Part shown: piece by piece, positions 34,203-43,090 of the stretch
How the letters are laid out: each line of letters opens with the position of its first letter
Numbering within the stretch: position 1 is the stretch's first letter
Source: Nocardia flavorosea
Lineage (GTDB): Bacteria; Actinomycetota; Actinomycetes; Mycobacteriales; Mycobacteriaceae
Assembly (NCBI RefSeq): GCF_015477805.1
Contig: NZ_JADLQL010000008.1
Span: 62,001-126,000 of the forward strand
Direction of reading: 5' to 3'
DNA: 64,000 nt
Notes under the pieces: generated by a model
The model's database searches: none
What the model saw: only the letters and a program-made list of their open reading frames with translations
What the model was told of the DNA's origin: nothing
Made by a program: the position numbers and the translations under genes

Positions 34203-36149
34203 ATGAGCACCAATGCGAAAGTCGACGCCACCGAGGAACAGGCCCGGCAGCTGGTCGAGGAATCCCGCGAGGCCACCTGGTCCAAACCGTCCTTCGCCAA
34301 GGAACTGTTCCTCGGCCGCTTCCGGGTGGACCTGATCCACCCCTTTCCGCGCCCCAGCGCGGAAGAAACGGCCGAGACCGAAGCGTACCTGTCCCGACTC
34401 CGGGCCTACTGCGAAACCCTCGACGGCAGCGTGATCGAGGAGCAGGGCCGTATACCGGAGCAGTATGTGCAGGGCCTGGCCCGGCTCGGCTGCTTCGGCC
34501 TGAAGATTCCCCGCGAATACGGTGGCCAGGGGCTTTCGCAGGTCGGCTACAACAAGGCCCTCATGCTCACCGGTTCGGTCCACCCCAGCCTGGGCGCGCT
34601 GTTGTCGGCGCACCAGTCGATCGGTGTCCCCGAACCGCTGAAACTGGCGGGCACCTCCGAGCAGAAGCAACATTTCCTACCGCGTTGCGCGCAGGGCGCG
34701 ATCAGCGCGTTCCTGCTCACCGAACCCGATGTCGGCTCGGATCCGGCCCGGATGGCCAGCACCGCCACCCCCACCGCCGACGGCACCGCCTACGAGCTGA
34801 ACGGCGTCAAACTGTGGACCACCAACGGTGTGGTCGCGGAACTGCTGGTGGTGATGGCCCGGGTACCGGAGAGCGAAGGGCATCGCGGCGGTATCTCCGC
34901 CTTCGTCGTCGAAGCCGGCAGCCCGGGCATCACCGTGGAGCGGCGCAACGCGTTCATGGGGCTGCGCGGTCTCGAGAACGGCGTCACCCGCATGTACAAC
35001 GTCCGGGTGCCGCGCGAGAACCTGATCGGCCGCGAAGGCGACGGGTTGAAAATCGCCCTGACCACCCTCAATGCCGGCCGGCTCGCGATTCCGGCACTGT
35101 GCACCGCGGCAGCCAAATGGTCGCTGAAGATCGCCCGCGAATGGAGTACCGCGCGCGTCCAGTGGGGACGCCCCGTCGGCGAGCATGCCGCGGTATCGGC
35201 CAAGGTCTCCTATATCGCCGCGACCACCTACGCCCTGGAAGCCGTACTCGACCTCTCGGCCACCATGTGCGACGAGAACCGCAACGATATCCGCATCGAG
35301 GCAGCGCTCGCCAAGCTCTGGTCTTCGGAAATGAGCTGCCGGATCGCCGACGAACTCCTGCAGATCCGCGGCGGCCGCGGCTACGAGACAGCGGCCTCGC
35401 TACGAGCACGGGGCGAACGCGCGGTCGGCGCCGAGCAACTGGTCCGCGATCTGCGGATCAACCGGATCTTCGAAGGCTCCAGCGAGATCATGCGGCTGCT
35501 CATCGCCCGGGAAATGGCCGACGCGCATATGTCCGCCGCCGGCGCACTCGTCGACCGGCACGCGGAGTTCAAGGAGAAAGCCAAGGCCGCGGTGGGCGCC
35601 GGCGGCTTCTACGCCAAATGGTTCCCGCAGCTGACCCTCGGCTCCGGCACGATGCCGGCCGCGTTCACGGAGTTCGGGCCGCTGGCACAACACCTGCGGT
35701 TCGTCGAGCGCATGGCCCGCAAACAGGCCCGCGCACTGGTGTACGGCATGGCGCGCTGGCAGGCCAAGCTGGAATACCGGCAGATGTTCCTGGGTCGACT
35801 CGTCGATATCGGCGCCGAGCTGTTCGCGATGTCGGCAGTCTGCGTGCGCGCGCAGGCCGAGCGCGCACACGGCGCGCCGGAAGGCGAAGCCGCCGAGGAA
35901 CTGGCCGATATCTTCTGCCTACAGGCCGGAATCCGGGTGCGGGAGCTGTTCGATGCGCTGTGGGACAACACCGATGACGAAGACGTGCGCACGGCCCGCA
36001 ATGTGTTCGACGGACGCTACCGATGGCTGGAAGAGGGAGTACTCGACCAGAGCGAAGGCACCGGCCCGTGGATCGCCGAATGGGAGCCGGGTCCGTCCAC
36101 CGAGGAGAACCTGCTCCGGCCGTGGTTGCGGGCAGGCGTTTCCCAATGA
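34203..36149 (+). CDS. Long-form acyl-CoA dehydrogenase with C-terminal extension
   Basis: A 648-residue FAD enzyme of the very-long-chain/ACAD9-like type. The N-terminal 60 residues precede a standard core: GCFGLKIPREYGGQGL, SAFLLTEPDVGSDPARMAS, WTTNGVVAELLVVMA, and the base region RINRIFEGSSEIMRLLIARE. An additional helical domain of about 200 residues (from about 440) follows, as in membrane-associated long-chain enzymes. A GAGGAGG-like ribosome site precedes the ATG. It probably opens beta-oxidation of long or branched acyl-CoAs. It is monocistronic, followed by a hairpin. Confidence 0.88.
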   Translation: MSTNAKVDATEEQARQLVEESREATWSKPSFAKELFLGRFRVDLIHPFPRPSAEETAETEAYLSRLRAYCETLDGSVIEEQGRIPEQYVQGLARLGCFGLKIPREYGGQGLSQVGYNKALMLTGSVHPSLGALLSAHQSIGVPEPLKLAGTSEQKQHFLPRCAQGAISAFLLTEPDVGSDPARMASTATPTADGTAYELNGVKLWTTNGVVAELLVVMARVPESEGHRGGISAFVVEAGSPGITVERRNAFMGLRGLENGVTRMYNVRVPRENLIGREGDGLKIALTTLNAGRLAIPALCTAAAKWSLKIAREWSTARVQWGRPVGEHAAVSAKVSYIAATTYALEAVLDLSATMCDENRNDIRIEAALAKLWSSEMSCRIADELLQIRGGRGYETAASLRARGERAVGAEQLVRDLRINRIFEGSSEIMRLLIAREMADAHMSAAGALVDRHAEFKEKAKAAVGAGGFYAKWFPQLTLGSGTMPAAFTEFGPLAQHLRFVERMARKQARALVYGMARWQAKLEYRQMFLGRLVDIGAELFAMSAVCVRAQAERAHGAPEGEAAEELADIFCLQAGIRVRELFDALWDNTDDEDVRTARNVFDGRYRWLEEGVLDQSEGTGPWIAEWEPGPSTEENLLRPWLRAGVSQ

Positions 36150-36225
36150 TCGAGGCGGCGACAACTTCTAGGGAGTGGCGGAGTCCCGGCACGGCGGCGC
36201 GCCGGCTGTGAAAGCGAGCTTCCCT

Positions 36226-36242
36226 GATCCGGCTGACGGATC
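36226..36242. terminator. Hairpin between convergent genes
   Basis: GATCCG-5-CGGATC forms a 6-bp perfect stem in the 114-bp space between the convergent acyl-CoA dehydrogenase gene and a minus-strand membrane protein gene. It could act in both directions. Confidence 0.4.
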
Positions 36243-36263
36243 GGCGGTGAAAGCCGGCCGCGG

Positions 36264-36812
36264 TCAGGACTTCCGGCCGCGACCGGTCCAGAGGTGCTGC
36301 AGGATCATCAGCGGAAACAACATCACGCAGACGATCGGGATTCCTCCCACGAGCAGCAGGAAAGCCCCCATGAACAGCCCGATGAGCAGTGCCGAAACCC
36401 ACCCGGCTCCGGCGTAGGCATGATCCCGGTCGTTACCGTCGATCCAGTTCCCCGGGTCCGCACGGACCAGCCGCGCCGGGAGCACACGCCCCGCATCGCA
36501 CTCACCGTCCACGTGGACACGGATATCGAGGAGCCGTTCGGATCCGTGCGCCGGAGTGAAATCGCCGAAACAGTAGGTGGTTCGGTGACCGCCTCCCCGG
36601 CCGCCCCCTTCATACACCCGTTCCGACCGGGTGACCGTGACAGTCCCCCGTTCACCGGCCCAATCGAGCCCTGCCAGCACCACTTCGGCGTTGCGGACCG
36701 GTATGTCACCGATCAGATGCCCGAAGAACCAGGCGACCGGCAGACACACCAACCACATCACGATCAGAGTGCCCGGATCCCGGTTGTTCCGGATCGGGTT
36801 TCGCTTGCTCAC
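36264..36812 (-). CDS. Small membrane protein of unknown function
   Basis: A 182-residue protein. One hydrophobic helix lies near the N-terminus (about 17-34). A soluble loop of about 100 residues follows with paired cysteines (YCFGDF and GECDAG) and a glycine/arginine patch. Two hydrophobic segments end the protein (about 136-157 and 159-173). It resembles DUF6346-like actinobacterial membrane proteins, where the loop faces outside, but I am not certain of the family. The 221-bp gap upstream (36813-37033) shows no gene. Confidence 0.6.
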   Translation of the reverse strand: MSKRNPIRNNRDPGTLIVMWLVCLPVAWFFGHLIGDIPVRNAEVVLAGLDWAGERGTVTVTRSERVYEGGGRGGGHRTTYCFGDFTPAHGSERLLDIRVHVDGECDAGRVLPARLVRADPGNWIDGNDRDHAYAGAGWVSALLIGLFMGAFLLLVGGIPIVCVMLFPLMILQHLWTGRGRKS

Positions 36813-37033
36813 CTATCCATTGTCGGCGGTTACGTCCAAGCGAGCCGACGGAACTGATCCAGCCTCAGCCCTATTCATCTTCGGCCCAGGTCGAGGACCG
36901 GCCGCTTCCGAATGCTTCCCGATATTCCGCGCGCTGCACGAGGTGACCGCGCGCTTTTCGTAGTTGGCAGTGGCATACGGCCCGCGCACGCCGGATACCG
37001 GACGGCGCCGAGTTCTGATGCCAGAATGGCTGC

Positions 37034-37408
37034 ATGTCGAAGCTCGGAGTGCTGGGACGTGTTGCCGGATGGTCATGTGTCGCGATCGGGGCGGTGCAGC
37101 TCGTCGCCGGCACGCGTGCTGAACCTGGGATGAACGGCGACGCGACGGTCGATTCCCATGTCCGCTTCATGGGTTCCGCCTTCATCGGTTACGGCCTGGG
37201 CTGGGTGGAGGCCGCGGCTTCGCCGACCCCGAACCTGCAGCGGATGAGGGTACTTTCCGGCCTGATGGCGCTCGGCGGGGCAAGCCGCCTGGTCACCCGA
37301 GCCACCTTGGGCCGGCCACACCGCTTCCACGATGTGCTCCTCGGTGTGGAACTTGCGGCACCGATCGTCGTGGAGGCCCTCGGCAGGCTGGACCGTCCGG
37401 CCCGCTGA
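37034..37408 (+). CDS. DUF4345-like small membrane protein
   Basis: A 124-residue protein with four short hydrophobic segments. The pattern GAVQLVAGTRAEPGM, then D-S-H-V-R-F-M-G-S-A-F-I-G-Y-G near residues 40-54, matches DUF4345 membrane proteins. The later RLVTRATLGRPHRFHDVLL is also typical. Function unknown. It is convergent with the SDR gene that follows and has no co-directional partner. Confidence 0.75.
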   Translation: MSKLGVLGRVAGWSCVAIGAVQLVAGTRAEPGMNGDATVDSHVRFMGSAFIGYGLGWVEAAASPTPNLQRMRVLSGLMALGGASRLVTRATLGRPHRFHDVLLGVELAAPIVVEALGRLDRPAR

Positions 37409-37465
37409 ACTCGGAGAAGGCGCTGCGGTAGCGCCCGGACGATCCGCGCCCTGCCTCGCCTACGG

Positions 37466-38386
37466 TCAGCGAACCAGCGTCTCGACGAATCGGTTCGCGG
37501 CAGCATACAGTTCTGCCTCACGCCGCGAGTCATATGATTCCTCCGACGACCGCGCCGCCCGCTTCCGGTCGATATAGGACCCGGTCGGCGCCGTGGTGAC
37601 ACCGAGAACGATATCGGCCAGGGAATTCCCCGCGGCGCGGCGAGTGGTCGCCAACGGCGTCCAGGTCAACACCGGCAGAATACGGCGCATGAGGAACCGG
37701 GATAGGGGGTCCGCGTCGCGGGCGAGGTCGGTACCGGGAACGAATCCGGGGTTGTAGGCGACAGCATCGATCCCGGCGGGCAGCCGGCGAGCGTATTCGT
37801 GCACGAGATGGATCGCGGCGAGCTTGCTCGTCGAGTACGCCGTGCGACCGGCCCGCGCCGTCGCCGGTTCCGGAAAGGCGGCGATACGGGCGAGTACCTC
37901 CGGCTCCCGCCAGACCGGCCCGGGCACCATGCCCAGGTTGTGCCGGAGGTCGCCGAAGTGGGTGTCGCTGACGGTGATCACGATTCGCGCGGGCGCGGTG
38001 AAGCGGTCCTCGAGCAGCCGGACCAGCAGGTGGTTGGCCAGGACGTTGACCGTGAAGGTGGATTCGAACCCGTCCGGCCCCGCGGTGAGCGCGTTCGAAT
38101 ACTGGATCCCGGCGTTACCGGCGAATCCGCACAGCGGCGGCAGGTCGCCGCGGTCGAGCCGGTCACGGATCTCGGTGGCGGCGGCGCGAACGCTGTCGAG
38201 AGATGCGAGATCCGCCGGAACGTACGTGACGTGCCGGCCGCCCGGGTCGAGTTCGGTGGCCGGTTGCGCCGCGGATGTTGCGCGGGCGACGACCACCAGG
38301 TGCGTGTCCGGCGACCGGCGCAGGATTTGCTCGGCGGCGATCCGGCCGATACCGCGGGTCGCGCCGGTCATGACGATGGTGTGCAT
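37466..38386 (-). CDS. SDR-family oxidoreductase (retinol dehydrogenase/protochlorophyllide reductase-like)
   Basis: A 306-residue SDR. TGATRGIG (about 7-14) begins the cofactor site, AGNAGIQYSN replaces NNAG, and the active site is YSTSK (with T-V-S-D before it). The C-terminal part NPGFVPGTDLARD is typical of the larger SDRs acting on hydrophobic alcohols. ATG 38386 has GAGGAG 5 nt upstream; a longer frame to 38428 is unlikely. It is divergent from an MmyB-like regulator. This SDR/HTH pairing is common in actinobacteria and suggests local control. Confidence 0.85.
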   Translation of the reverse strand: MHTIVMTGATRGIGRIAAEQILRRSPDTHLVVVARATSAAQPATELDPGGRHVTYVPADLASLDSVRAAATEIRDRLDRGDLPPLCGFAGNAGIQYSNALTAGPDGFESTFTVNVLANHLLVRLLEDRFTAPARIVITVSDTHFGDLRHNLGMVPGPVWREPEVLARIAAFPEPATARAGRTAYSTSKLAAIHLVHEYARRLPAGIDAVAYNPGFVPGTDLARDADPLSRFLMRRILPVLTWTPLATTRRAAGNSLADIVLGVTTAPTGSYIDRKRAARSSEESYDSRREAELYAAANRFVETLVR

Positions 38387-38513
38387 ATGGACTCCTCGAT
38401 ATGTGCTGCTCGGTTGTCCTGCCCACATTCGCCGCTGATCGCCGCGCCGACCAGTACTGCGACCGACCCCAGGACTGGCAGTACCCAGGCTCCTCTAGCG
38501 CCGAGAAGCGAGA

Positions 38514-39395
38514 ATGGAGGGTATGACCCGCTCTGCTACCGAATTCGGCCGACTCCTCCGCAGCCGGCGGGATCGCCTGTCGCCGGCCGATGCCGGTATC
38601 GCCGTCACCTCGGTCCGGCGGGCTCCGGGACTGCGCCGGGAGGAACTCGCGCAGCTCGCCGCCCTGTCCGTCGACTACATCTTGCGCTTGGAGCAGGGCC
38701 GCGCCGTGAATCCGTCACCCCAGGTGATCGCTGCGCTCGCGCGGGCACTTCAGCTGTCGCGGGCCGAACGCGACGAGTTGTATCGCAGCGCCGGTCAGTT
38801 GCCACCCCAGGACGGAATTATCAGCGATCATGTGCCCGCCGGGATACAGCGGCTCACCGCACGGCTCGGAGACATCCCGATCGGTGTGTTCACCGCCGAC
38901 TGGTCACTCGTGTGGTGGAACAGCATGTGGAGTGCTCTGCACGGCGATCCGGCGCTGATCCCGGCCGCGGAACGCAATCTCGCGCTCGCCCTTTTCGGCA
39001 CCGGGCTCGCGCACACTTCGCTGCGGCCGATGCGGTCCGAACGCGGGGAGGACGCCTTCGCGGCATCGATCGTCGCCGATCTCAGGGATACGGTGTCCCG
39101 CTATCCCGCCGACGCCCGACTCGACCGGCTGGTCCGTGAGCTGCGTGCCGATTCCGCCGCCTTCGACCGGTTCTGGAATACGGCGGCGACGGCACAGCAT
39201 GTGGTGGAGCAGAAGACGATCGGCCATCCGGAAGTCGGCGATATCCGGCTCGACTGCGACGTTCTCGTGGTGCCGGGCGCGGATCTGCGGATGGTGACTT
39301 ACACGGCCGCGGCGGCAACCCCGGATGCCGGGAAACTCGATCTGCTCCGGGTCACCGGCGGTCACCCGATCGGTCGCCGGGAAACAGCACTTTGA
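38514..39395 (+). CDS. XRE/MmyB-like regulator with ligand-binding domain
   Basis: A 293-residue regulator. The XRE HTH (about 8-80) reads LLRSRRDRLSPADAG, then LRREELAQLAALSVDYILRLEQG. The C-terminal MLTR-type domain (about 105-275) has DWSLVWWNSMWSALHG, a segment that contacts ligand in the family. A second ATG at 38523 is possible, though GGAGG lies only 2 nt before it. The gene is divergent from the SDR gene by 127 bp and probably represses it until a hydrophobic ligand binds. Confidence 0.85.
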   Translation: MEGMTRSATEFGRLLRSRRDRLSPADAGIAVTSVRRAPGLRREELAQLAALSVDYILRLEQGRAVNPSPQVIAALARALQLSRAERDELYRSAGQLPPQDGIISDHVPAGIQRLTARLGDIPIGVFTADWSLVWWNSMWSALHGDPALIPAAERNLALALFGTGLAHTSLRPMRSERGEDAFAASIVADLRDTVSRYPADARLDRLVRELRADSAAFDRFWNTAATAQHVVEQKTIGHPEVGDIRLDCDVLVVPGADLRMVTYTAAAATPDAGKLDLLRVTGGHPIGRRETAL

Positions 39396-39437
39396 CGAAG
39401 GGGCATTCGACCCGAGTGGCTACCCGGGACTTCCCGA

Positions 39438-40280
39438 TCAGCCGCGGGGTAGTGCCTGCGCGATTCTCGTGATCCGCGCTCCCGCGTCGCATACTTTCTC
39501 GATTTTCGCGGCCAGGGCGTCGCCTTCGAATTCCTCGGCGCGACCGCCCACGCTGATCGACGCCACCACCGATCCGTCCCGGCCCAGAATCGGCGCCGCC
39601 ACCGCGGCGACCCCCGGCAGGTAGTCGGCGTTGCTCAAGGCGTAACCGGCCGAACGGATCTCGTCGAGATGTTCGACGAGCCGGTTCACATCGGTGATGG
39701 TCCGATCGGTGATCGCCGGGAGATCACCGGTGAGCCACCTGTCCCGCAAGGCTTTCGAATGTGCCAGCATGACCACCGGCCCCGCGGCGGCGTGATAGGG
39801 CATCACGGAACCCACGTTGATTCCTGCGACGACAAGCGAATTCCGCCCTTCGAGCAGATCGATGCACACCGCGCCCTGTTCGGCGGGCACCATCAGGTAT
39901 GCGGTGTTGCCGAAGGCGCCCGCCAGTTCGGACATGAACGGCTTTGCCGCCGAACGGATATCGAGTTTCGCCAGCGCCGCGGAGCCGATTTCGAAAACGG
40001 GCATCGCGATGCGGTAGCCGCCCTCGCCGGACCGGTCCACCCATCCCGCCTGGATCAGTGTCGCCATCAGGCGGTGCACCGTCGTCTTGTTCATCCCGCT
40101 CGCCGTGGTGAGATCGTTCAGCGTCCAGGTGGGCCGGTCGGCACGGAAGTAGCCGAGCAGCGTGCATGCCTTGAGGACCGCGCCCACGACATCGCGCCCT
40201 CCGGCCGCTTCGGATCCGGTGGGCACAGCCGTGTTCGGCTCGGTGGACACAGCCGTATCCGGCTCTGTAGGCACAGCCAC
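39438..40280 (-). CDS. IclR-family transcriptional regulator
   Basis: A 280-residue regulator divergent from the lyase/hydratase operon. After a repetitive leader (three 8-residue units such as VPTEPDTA), the winged helix (about 27-85) reads AVLKACTLLGYF, then LTTASGMNKTTVHRLMATL. The effector domain follows (about 105-275), with GRNSLVVAGINVGSVMPYHAAAGP and a C-terminal SVGGRAEEFEGD typical of IclR. The start is GTG 40280. It probably senses the carboxylic acid degraded by the neighbouring operon or a pathway intermediate. Confidence 0.88.
   Translation of the reverse strand: MAVPTEPDTAVSTEPNTAVPTGSEAAGGRDVVGAVLKACTLLGYFRADRPTWTLNDLTTASGMNKTTVHRLMATLIQAGWVDRSGEGGYRIAMPVFEIGSAALAKLDIRSAAKPFMSELAGAFGNTAYLMVPAEQGAVCIDLLEGRNSLVVAGINVGSVMPYHAAAGPVVMLAHSKALRDRWLTGDLPAITDRTITDVNRLVEHLDEIRSAGYALSNADYLPGVAAVAAPILGRDGSVVASISVGGRAEEFEGDALAAKIEKVCDAGARITRIAQALPRG
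40219..40280 (-). repeat. 24-bp tandem repeat at the IclR N-terminus (2.6 copies)
   Basis: Units at 40219-40242, 40243-40266 and the partial 40267-40280 share GTGGGCACAGCCGT-type sequence with a few changes. In frame they encode three copies of an 8-residue unit in the leader of the IclR protein. Because 24 is a multiple of three, copy-number change would keep the frame. Confidence 0.8.
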
Positions 40281-40350
40281 TGATACTCACTCGCTTTCTT
40301 CGGTCGCACGGTCGGTGTCGCCACCATACGAACAGCTTCACCACCGGGGG

Positions 40351-40416
40351 TTGACTTTGTGACCTGAGCCACCTTACCGTCTCGTATCGAGATTTTGAAA
40401 CGCATTCCGCATTGCG
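40351..40416 (+). promoter_or_regulatory. Promoter and probable IclR operator of the lyase operon
   Basis: TTGACT (40351-40356) and TACCGT (40375-40380) are spaced 18 bp. Just downstream, CGCATTCCGCATTGCG (40401-40416) is a palindrome at 12 of 16 positions, flanked by GAAACG and GAAACG in direct orientation. A repressor here would block the start of transcription. It lies between the divergent IclR gene and the operon it most likely controls. Confidence 0.45.
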
Positions 40417-40432
40417 AAACGGAGAGTGGACT

Positions 40433-41299
40433 GTGAGCAGCCCGACCTTGAAAGACCTCACGGCACGCGGCCTGGTCTATGCGCCCGGCGTATGGGACGG
40501 CCTGACCGCGCGCCTCGCCGAACAGGCCGGTTTCAGCGCGCTGTGCGCCTCCGGATTCGCCGTCTCGGCCGCCCTCGGCCTCCCCGACGCCGAGCTCTAC
40601 ACCCAGACCGAGAACCTCCAGGCAGTCCGCACGATCCGCGAATCCTCGAAACTGCCCCTGGTCGCCGATATCGACACCGGCTACGGCAACGCCGTCAACG
40701 CCGCCCGCACCGCCACCAAATTCGTCGATGCGGGCGTCGGTGGGATGTTCATGGAAGACCAGGTCTCCCCCAAGTCCTGCCCCATCTGCGTAGGCGACCC
40801 CGTCGACCTGATCACCGTCCCCGAGGCCACCGGCAAGATCCGCGCCGTCCGCGATTCCATTCCCGACGACGTCCTGCTCATCGCCCGCACCGACGCCCGC
40901 GGCGACGACGCCATCCGCCGTGCCCGAGCCTACGTCGAGGCCGGCGCCGACATGATCATGCCGGTCACCAAAACCTTCGAAACCGTCGAACAGTGGCAGC
41001 GCTGCCACGAAGAGGTCGGCGTACCGTTGATGGCCACCCTCACCGCCTCCACTTGGACCGAACGCGAGTTCACCCCCGGAATCCTCGACCAGATCGGCGT
41101 CCGGCTGGCCCTGCTGCCGACCCAGGTCCTGATGGCGGTGGCCGGAGCAGCCCAGGCCACCTTGAAACGCCTGGCCGCGGGCGAAGCACCCGCCCAGGTG
41201 AGCGCCGATGCGCTCCAGCACCACGAATTCGTCGAACTGATCGGCTTCCCCGAGGTCGAGGCCATGCAGAACAAGTACCTACCCGCGAAGGAGCAGTAA
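40433..41299 (+). CDS. PEP mutase/isocitrate lyase-superfamily lyase
   Basis: A 288-residue TIM-barrel enzyme of the group that includes 2-methylisocitrate lyase, oxaloacetate hydrolase and 2,3-dimethylmalate lyase. Mg-binding D79 and D81 are in VADIDTGYGNA, followed by MEDQ (107-110) and ARTDARG. The catalytic loop, normally K-K/R-C-G-H, reads PKSCPICVG. The cysteine C116 is kept but Gly-His is replaced by Pro-Ile and a second cysteine is added. Start is GTG 40433 behind GGAGAG. It is the first gene of the operon and probably cleaves a 2-alkylmalate made by the following hydratase. Confidence 0.85.
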   Translation: MSSPTLKDLTARGLVYAPGVWDGLTARLAEQAGFSALCASGFAVSAALGLPDAELYTQTENLQAVRTIRESSKLPLVADIDTGYGNAVNAARTATKFVDAGVGGMFMEDQVSPKSCPICVGDPVDLITVPEATGKIRAVRDSIPDDVLLIARTDARGDDAIRRARAYVEAGADMIMPVTKTFETVEQWQRCHEEVGVPLMATLTASTWTEREFTPGILDQIGVRLALLPTQVLMAVAGAAQATLKRLAAGEAPAQVSADALQHHEFVELIGFPEVEAMQNKYLPAKEQ

Positions 41300-41303
41300 C
41301 GCC

Positions 41304-42560
41304 GTGGGTTACACGATGACGGAGAAGATCCTGGGCCGCGCCTCGGATCAGAAAACGGTCCACGCCGGCGAGAACCACCCGGTGCAGCCGGCGCGCATGA
41401 TCGCCTACGACTTCCCCGGCTACACCGACGTGATGTTCCGGCAGATGCGCGAGGACTTCGGAATCACCGAACTGAAGGACCCCAGCCGCTACATCGTCTT
41501 CATCGACCACATGCTGACGAAGCACAACGAGAAGGAATCCGAGGTCCACCAGGTCACCCGCGACTGGTGCGAGTTCTACGGCATCGAACTGCACGAGGGT
41601 CGCGGTATCGGCCACCAGCTCACCGCCGAACTCGGCCTGGCCATTCCCGGCGAGTTCCTCGTCCACTTCGACGGCCATATCAGCGGTATCGGCGCCTTCG
41701 GCGCGCTCGGCTGGGGTATCCGCCGCGACCTCATCGAAGCCTGGGTCACCGGCCAGGTGTTCGTCGATATCCCCGCCACCACCCGTTTCGACCTGGTCGG
41801 CGAGTTCCCGCCCGGCGTGGACAGCCGCGATCTCGTGCACACCATCATCGATATGGTCGGCGCCGACGGCTGCGCCCATCAGGTGATGGAGTTCGGCGGC
41901 CCCGGCGCCCGCTCCATGGCCATCGACCACCGTCAGGGCCTGTGCGGAATGGCCATGTTCACCGGCGCCGTCTCCGCGATCTTCGAACCCGACGACATGT
42001 CGCTGGCCTACGCGAACAAGGTCGCCCGCCGCGGCTTCGACCCGGTGTATCCCGACGCCGACGCCACCTACGCCGCCCGCTACGAAATCGACCTCGCGAC
42101 CCTCACCCCTCGCGTCGTGCTCCCCGGCTCCGCCCGCGCCGTCAACACCAAGACAGCCCAGGAACTCGCCGGCACCCCGATCACCAAAGCCTTCATCGGA
42201 TCCTGCGCCAGCGGCCGTATCGAGGATCTGCGCGCCGCCGCCCTGGTGCTGGACGGTCGCAAAGTGGCCCCCGGCGTCGAGCTCAATGTCGTCCCCACCT
42301 CACAGAAGGTGTACGAGCAGGCCGAGCAAGAAGGCATCCTCGACGTCCTCCGCGCCGCAGGTGCACATATCAACATATCGAGCTGTGATTTCTGCTTCGG
42401 CTACCAGAAACCCCTGCAACCCGGCGAGAACTGCATCTCCACCGGCGTCCTGAACATCTCCGGCCGGATGGGCAGCCCCGACGCCAACATCTACATGGGC
42501 TCCCCCTACACCGTCGCCGCCAGCGCCCTCACCGGCACGATCCAGGAGTCGGTCCAGTGA
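41304..42560 (+). CDS. Aconitase-superfamily dehydratase, large (LeuC-like) subunit
   Basis: A 418-residue Fe-S hydro-lyase subunit. The 4Fe-4S ligands are C301 (FIGSCASGR) and C361/C364 (SSCDFCFG), and substrate-site segments IDHMLTKHN and AELGLAIPGEF follow the family pattern. Start GTG 41304 has AAGGAG upstream. The small subunit gene overlaps by 4 nt. It lies between leucine-pathway isopropylmalate isomerase and dimethylmaleate or citraconate hydratases in size and layout. The absence of other leu genes and the adjacent lyase argue for a catabolic substrate. Confidence 0.88.
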   Translation: MGYTMTEKILGRASDQKTVHAGENHPVQPARMIAYDFPGYTDVMFRQMREDFGITELKDPSRYIVFIDHMLTKHNEKESEVHQVTRDWCEFYGIELHEGRGIGHQLTAELGLAIPGEFLVHFDGHISGIGAFGALGWGIRRDLIEAWVTGQVFVDIPATTRFDLVGEFPPGVDSRDLVHTIIDMVGADGCAHQVMEFGGPGARSMAIDHRQGLCGMAMFTGAVSAIFEPDDMSLAYANKVARRGFDPVYPDADATYAARYEIDLATLTPRVVLPGSARAVNTKTAQELAGTPITKAFIGSCASGRIEDLRAAALVLDGRKVAPGVELNVVPTSQKVYEQAEQEGILDVLRAAGAHINISSCDFCFGYQKPLQPGENCISTGVLNISGRMGSPDANIYMGSPYTVAASALTGTIQESVQ

Positions 42561-43090
42561 GCGCCTATCCCCCACCGCCCGACCTCATCGAAGGCAAAGT
42601 CGCCTGGATCTTCGGCGACGATTTCGATATCGACCTCGTCGTCGGCGTCTCCAACATCAAGTCCTACGACCCCGACCACCTGCGCTCGGTGTGTATGCAG
42701 GCCTACGACCCCACCTTCACCGACCGCGTCCGCCCCGGCGATATCATCGTCGGCGGTCGCAACTTCGGCTACGGTCACCCGCACTATCCACCCATGGTCG
42801 CCCTGCGCAACGCGGGGATCTCGGCCATCGTCGCGGAATCCTTCTCGCCCGGCTTCTGGCGCGGCGAAACCTTCAACGGCATGCCGTTGATCACGATCCC
42901 CGGCGTCTCGACCGCAGTGCAGGTCGACGACGCCGTGGCCCTCGACTGGCGCACCGCCACCCTGCGCCTGCCCGGGGGAACCGACCTGGTCGGAACCCCA
43001 CCGAGCCCGCGGACCATCAAGGTCATCGAAGCCGGTGGTTCGTATGAACTCCTGCTCGCCGAGCACGCACGCGAAAGACAGATTCAATGA
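42557..43090 (+). CDS. Aconitase-superfamily dehydratase, small (LeuD-like) subunit
   Basis: A 177-residue swivel-domain subunit. Characteristic elements are GKVAWIFGDDFDID (the LeuD GDNIDTD position), the loop GDIIVGGRNFGYGHPHYPPM with the family NFGxGSSRE site altered to NFGYGHPHYPP, and SFSPGFWRG. The altered loop changes residues that contact the substrate carboxylate in isopropylmalate isomerase, again pointing to a different substrate. Translationally coupled on both sides (GTGA and ATGA overlaps). Confidence 0.87.
   Translation: MSAYPPPPDLIEGKVAWIFGDDFDIDLVVGVSNIKSYDPDHLRSVCMQAYDPTFTDRVRPGDIIVGGRNFGYGHPHYPPMVALRNAGISAIVAESFSPGFWRGETFNGMPLITIPGVSTAVQVDDAVALDWRTATLRLPGGTDLVGTPPSPRTIKVIEAGGSYELLLAEHARERQIQ

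Noticed and set aside
34172..35977. 601-codon plus-strand frame overlapping the long acyl-CoA dehydrogenase
   Set aside because: The alternative frame in the same strand carries the full set of acyl-CoA dehydrogenase motifs; this one is Arg-rich and featureless.
41304..43090. Leucine biosynthesis isopropylmalate isomerase (LeuCD)
   Set aside because: The genes are coupled to a lyase, an acid transporter and a CoA ligase under IclR control, and the LeuD substrate loop is altered; no leuA or leuB is near.
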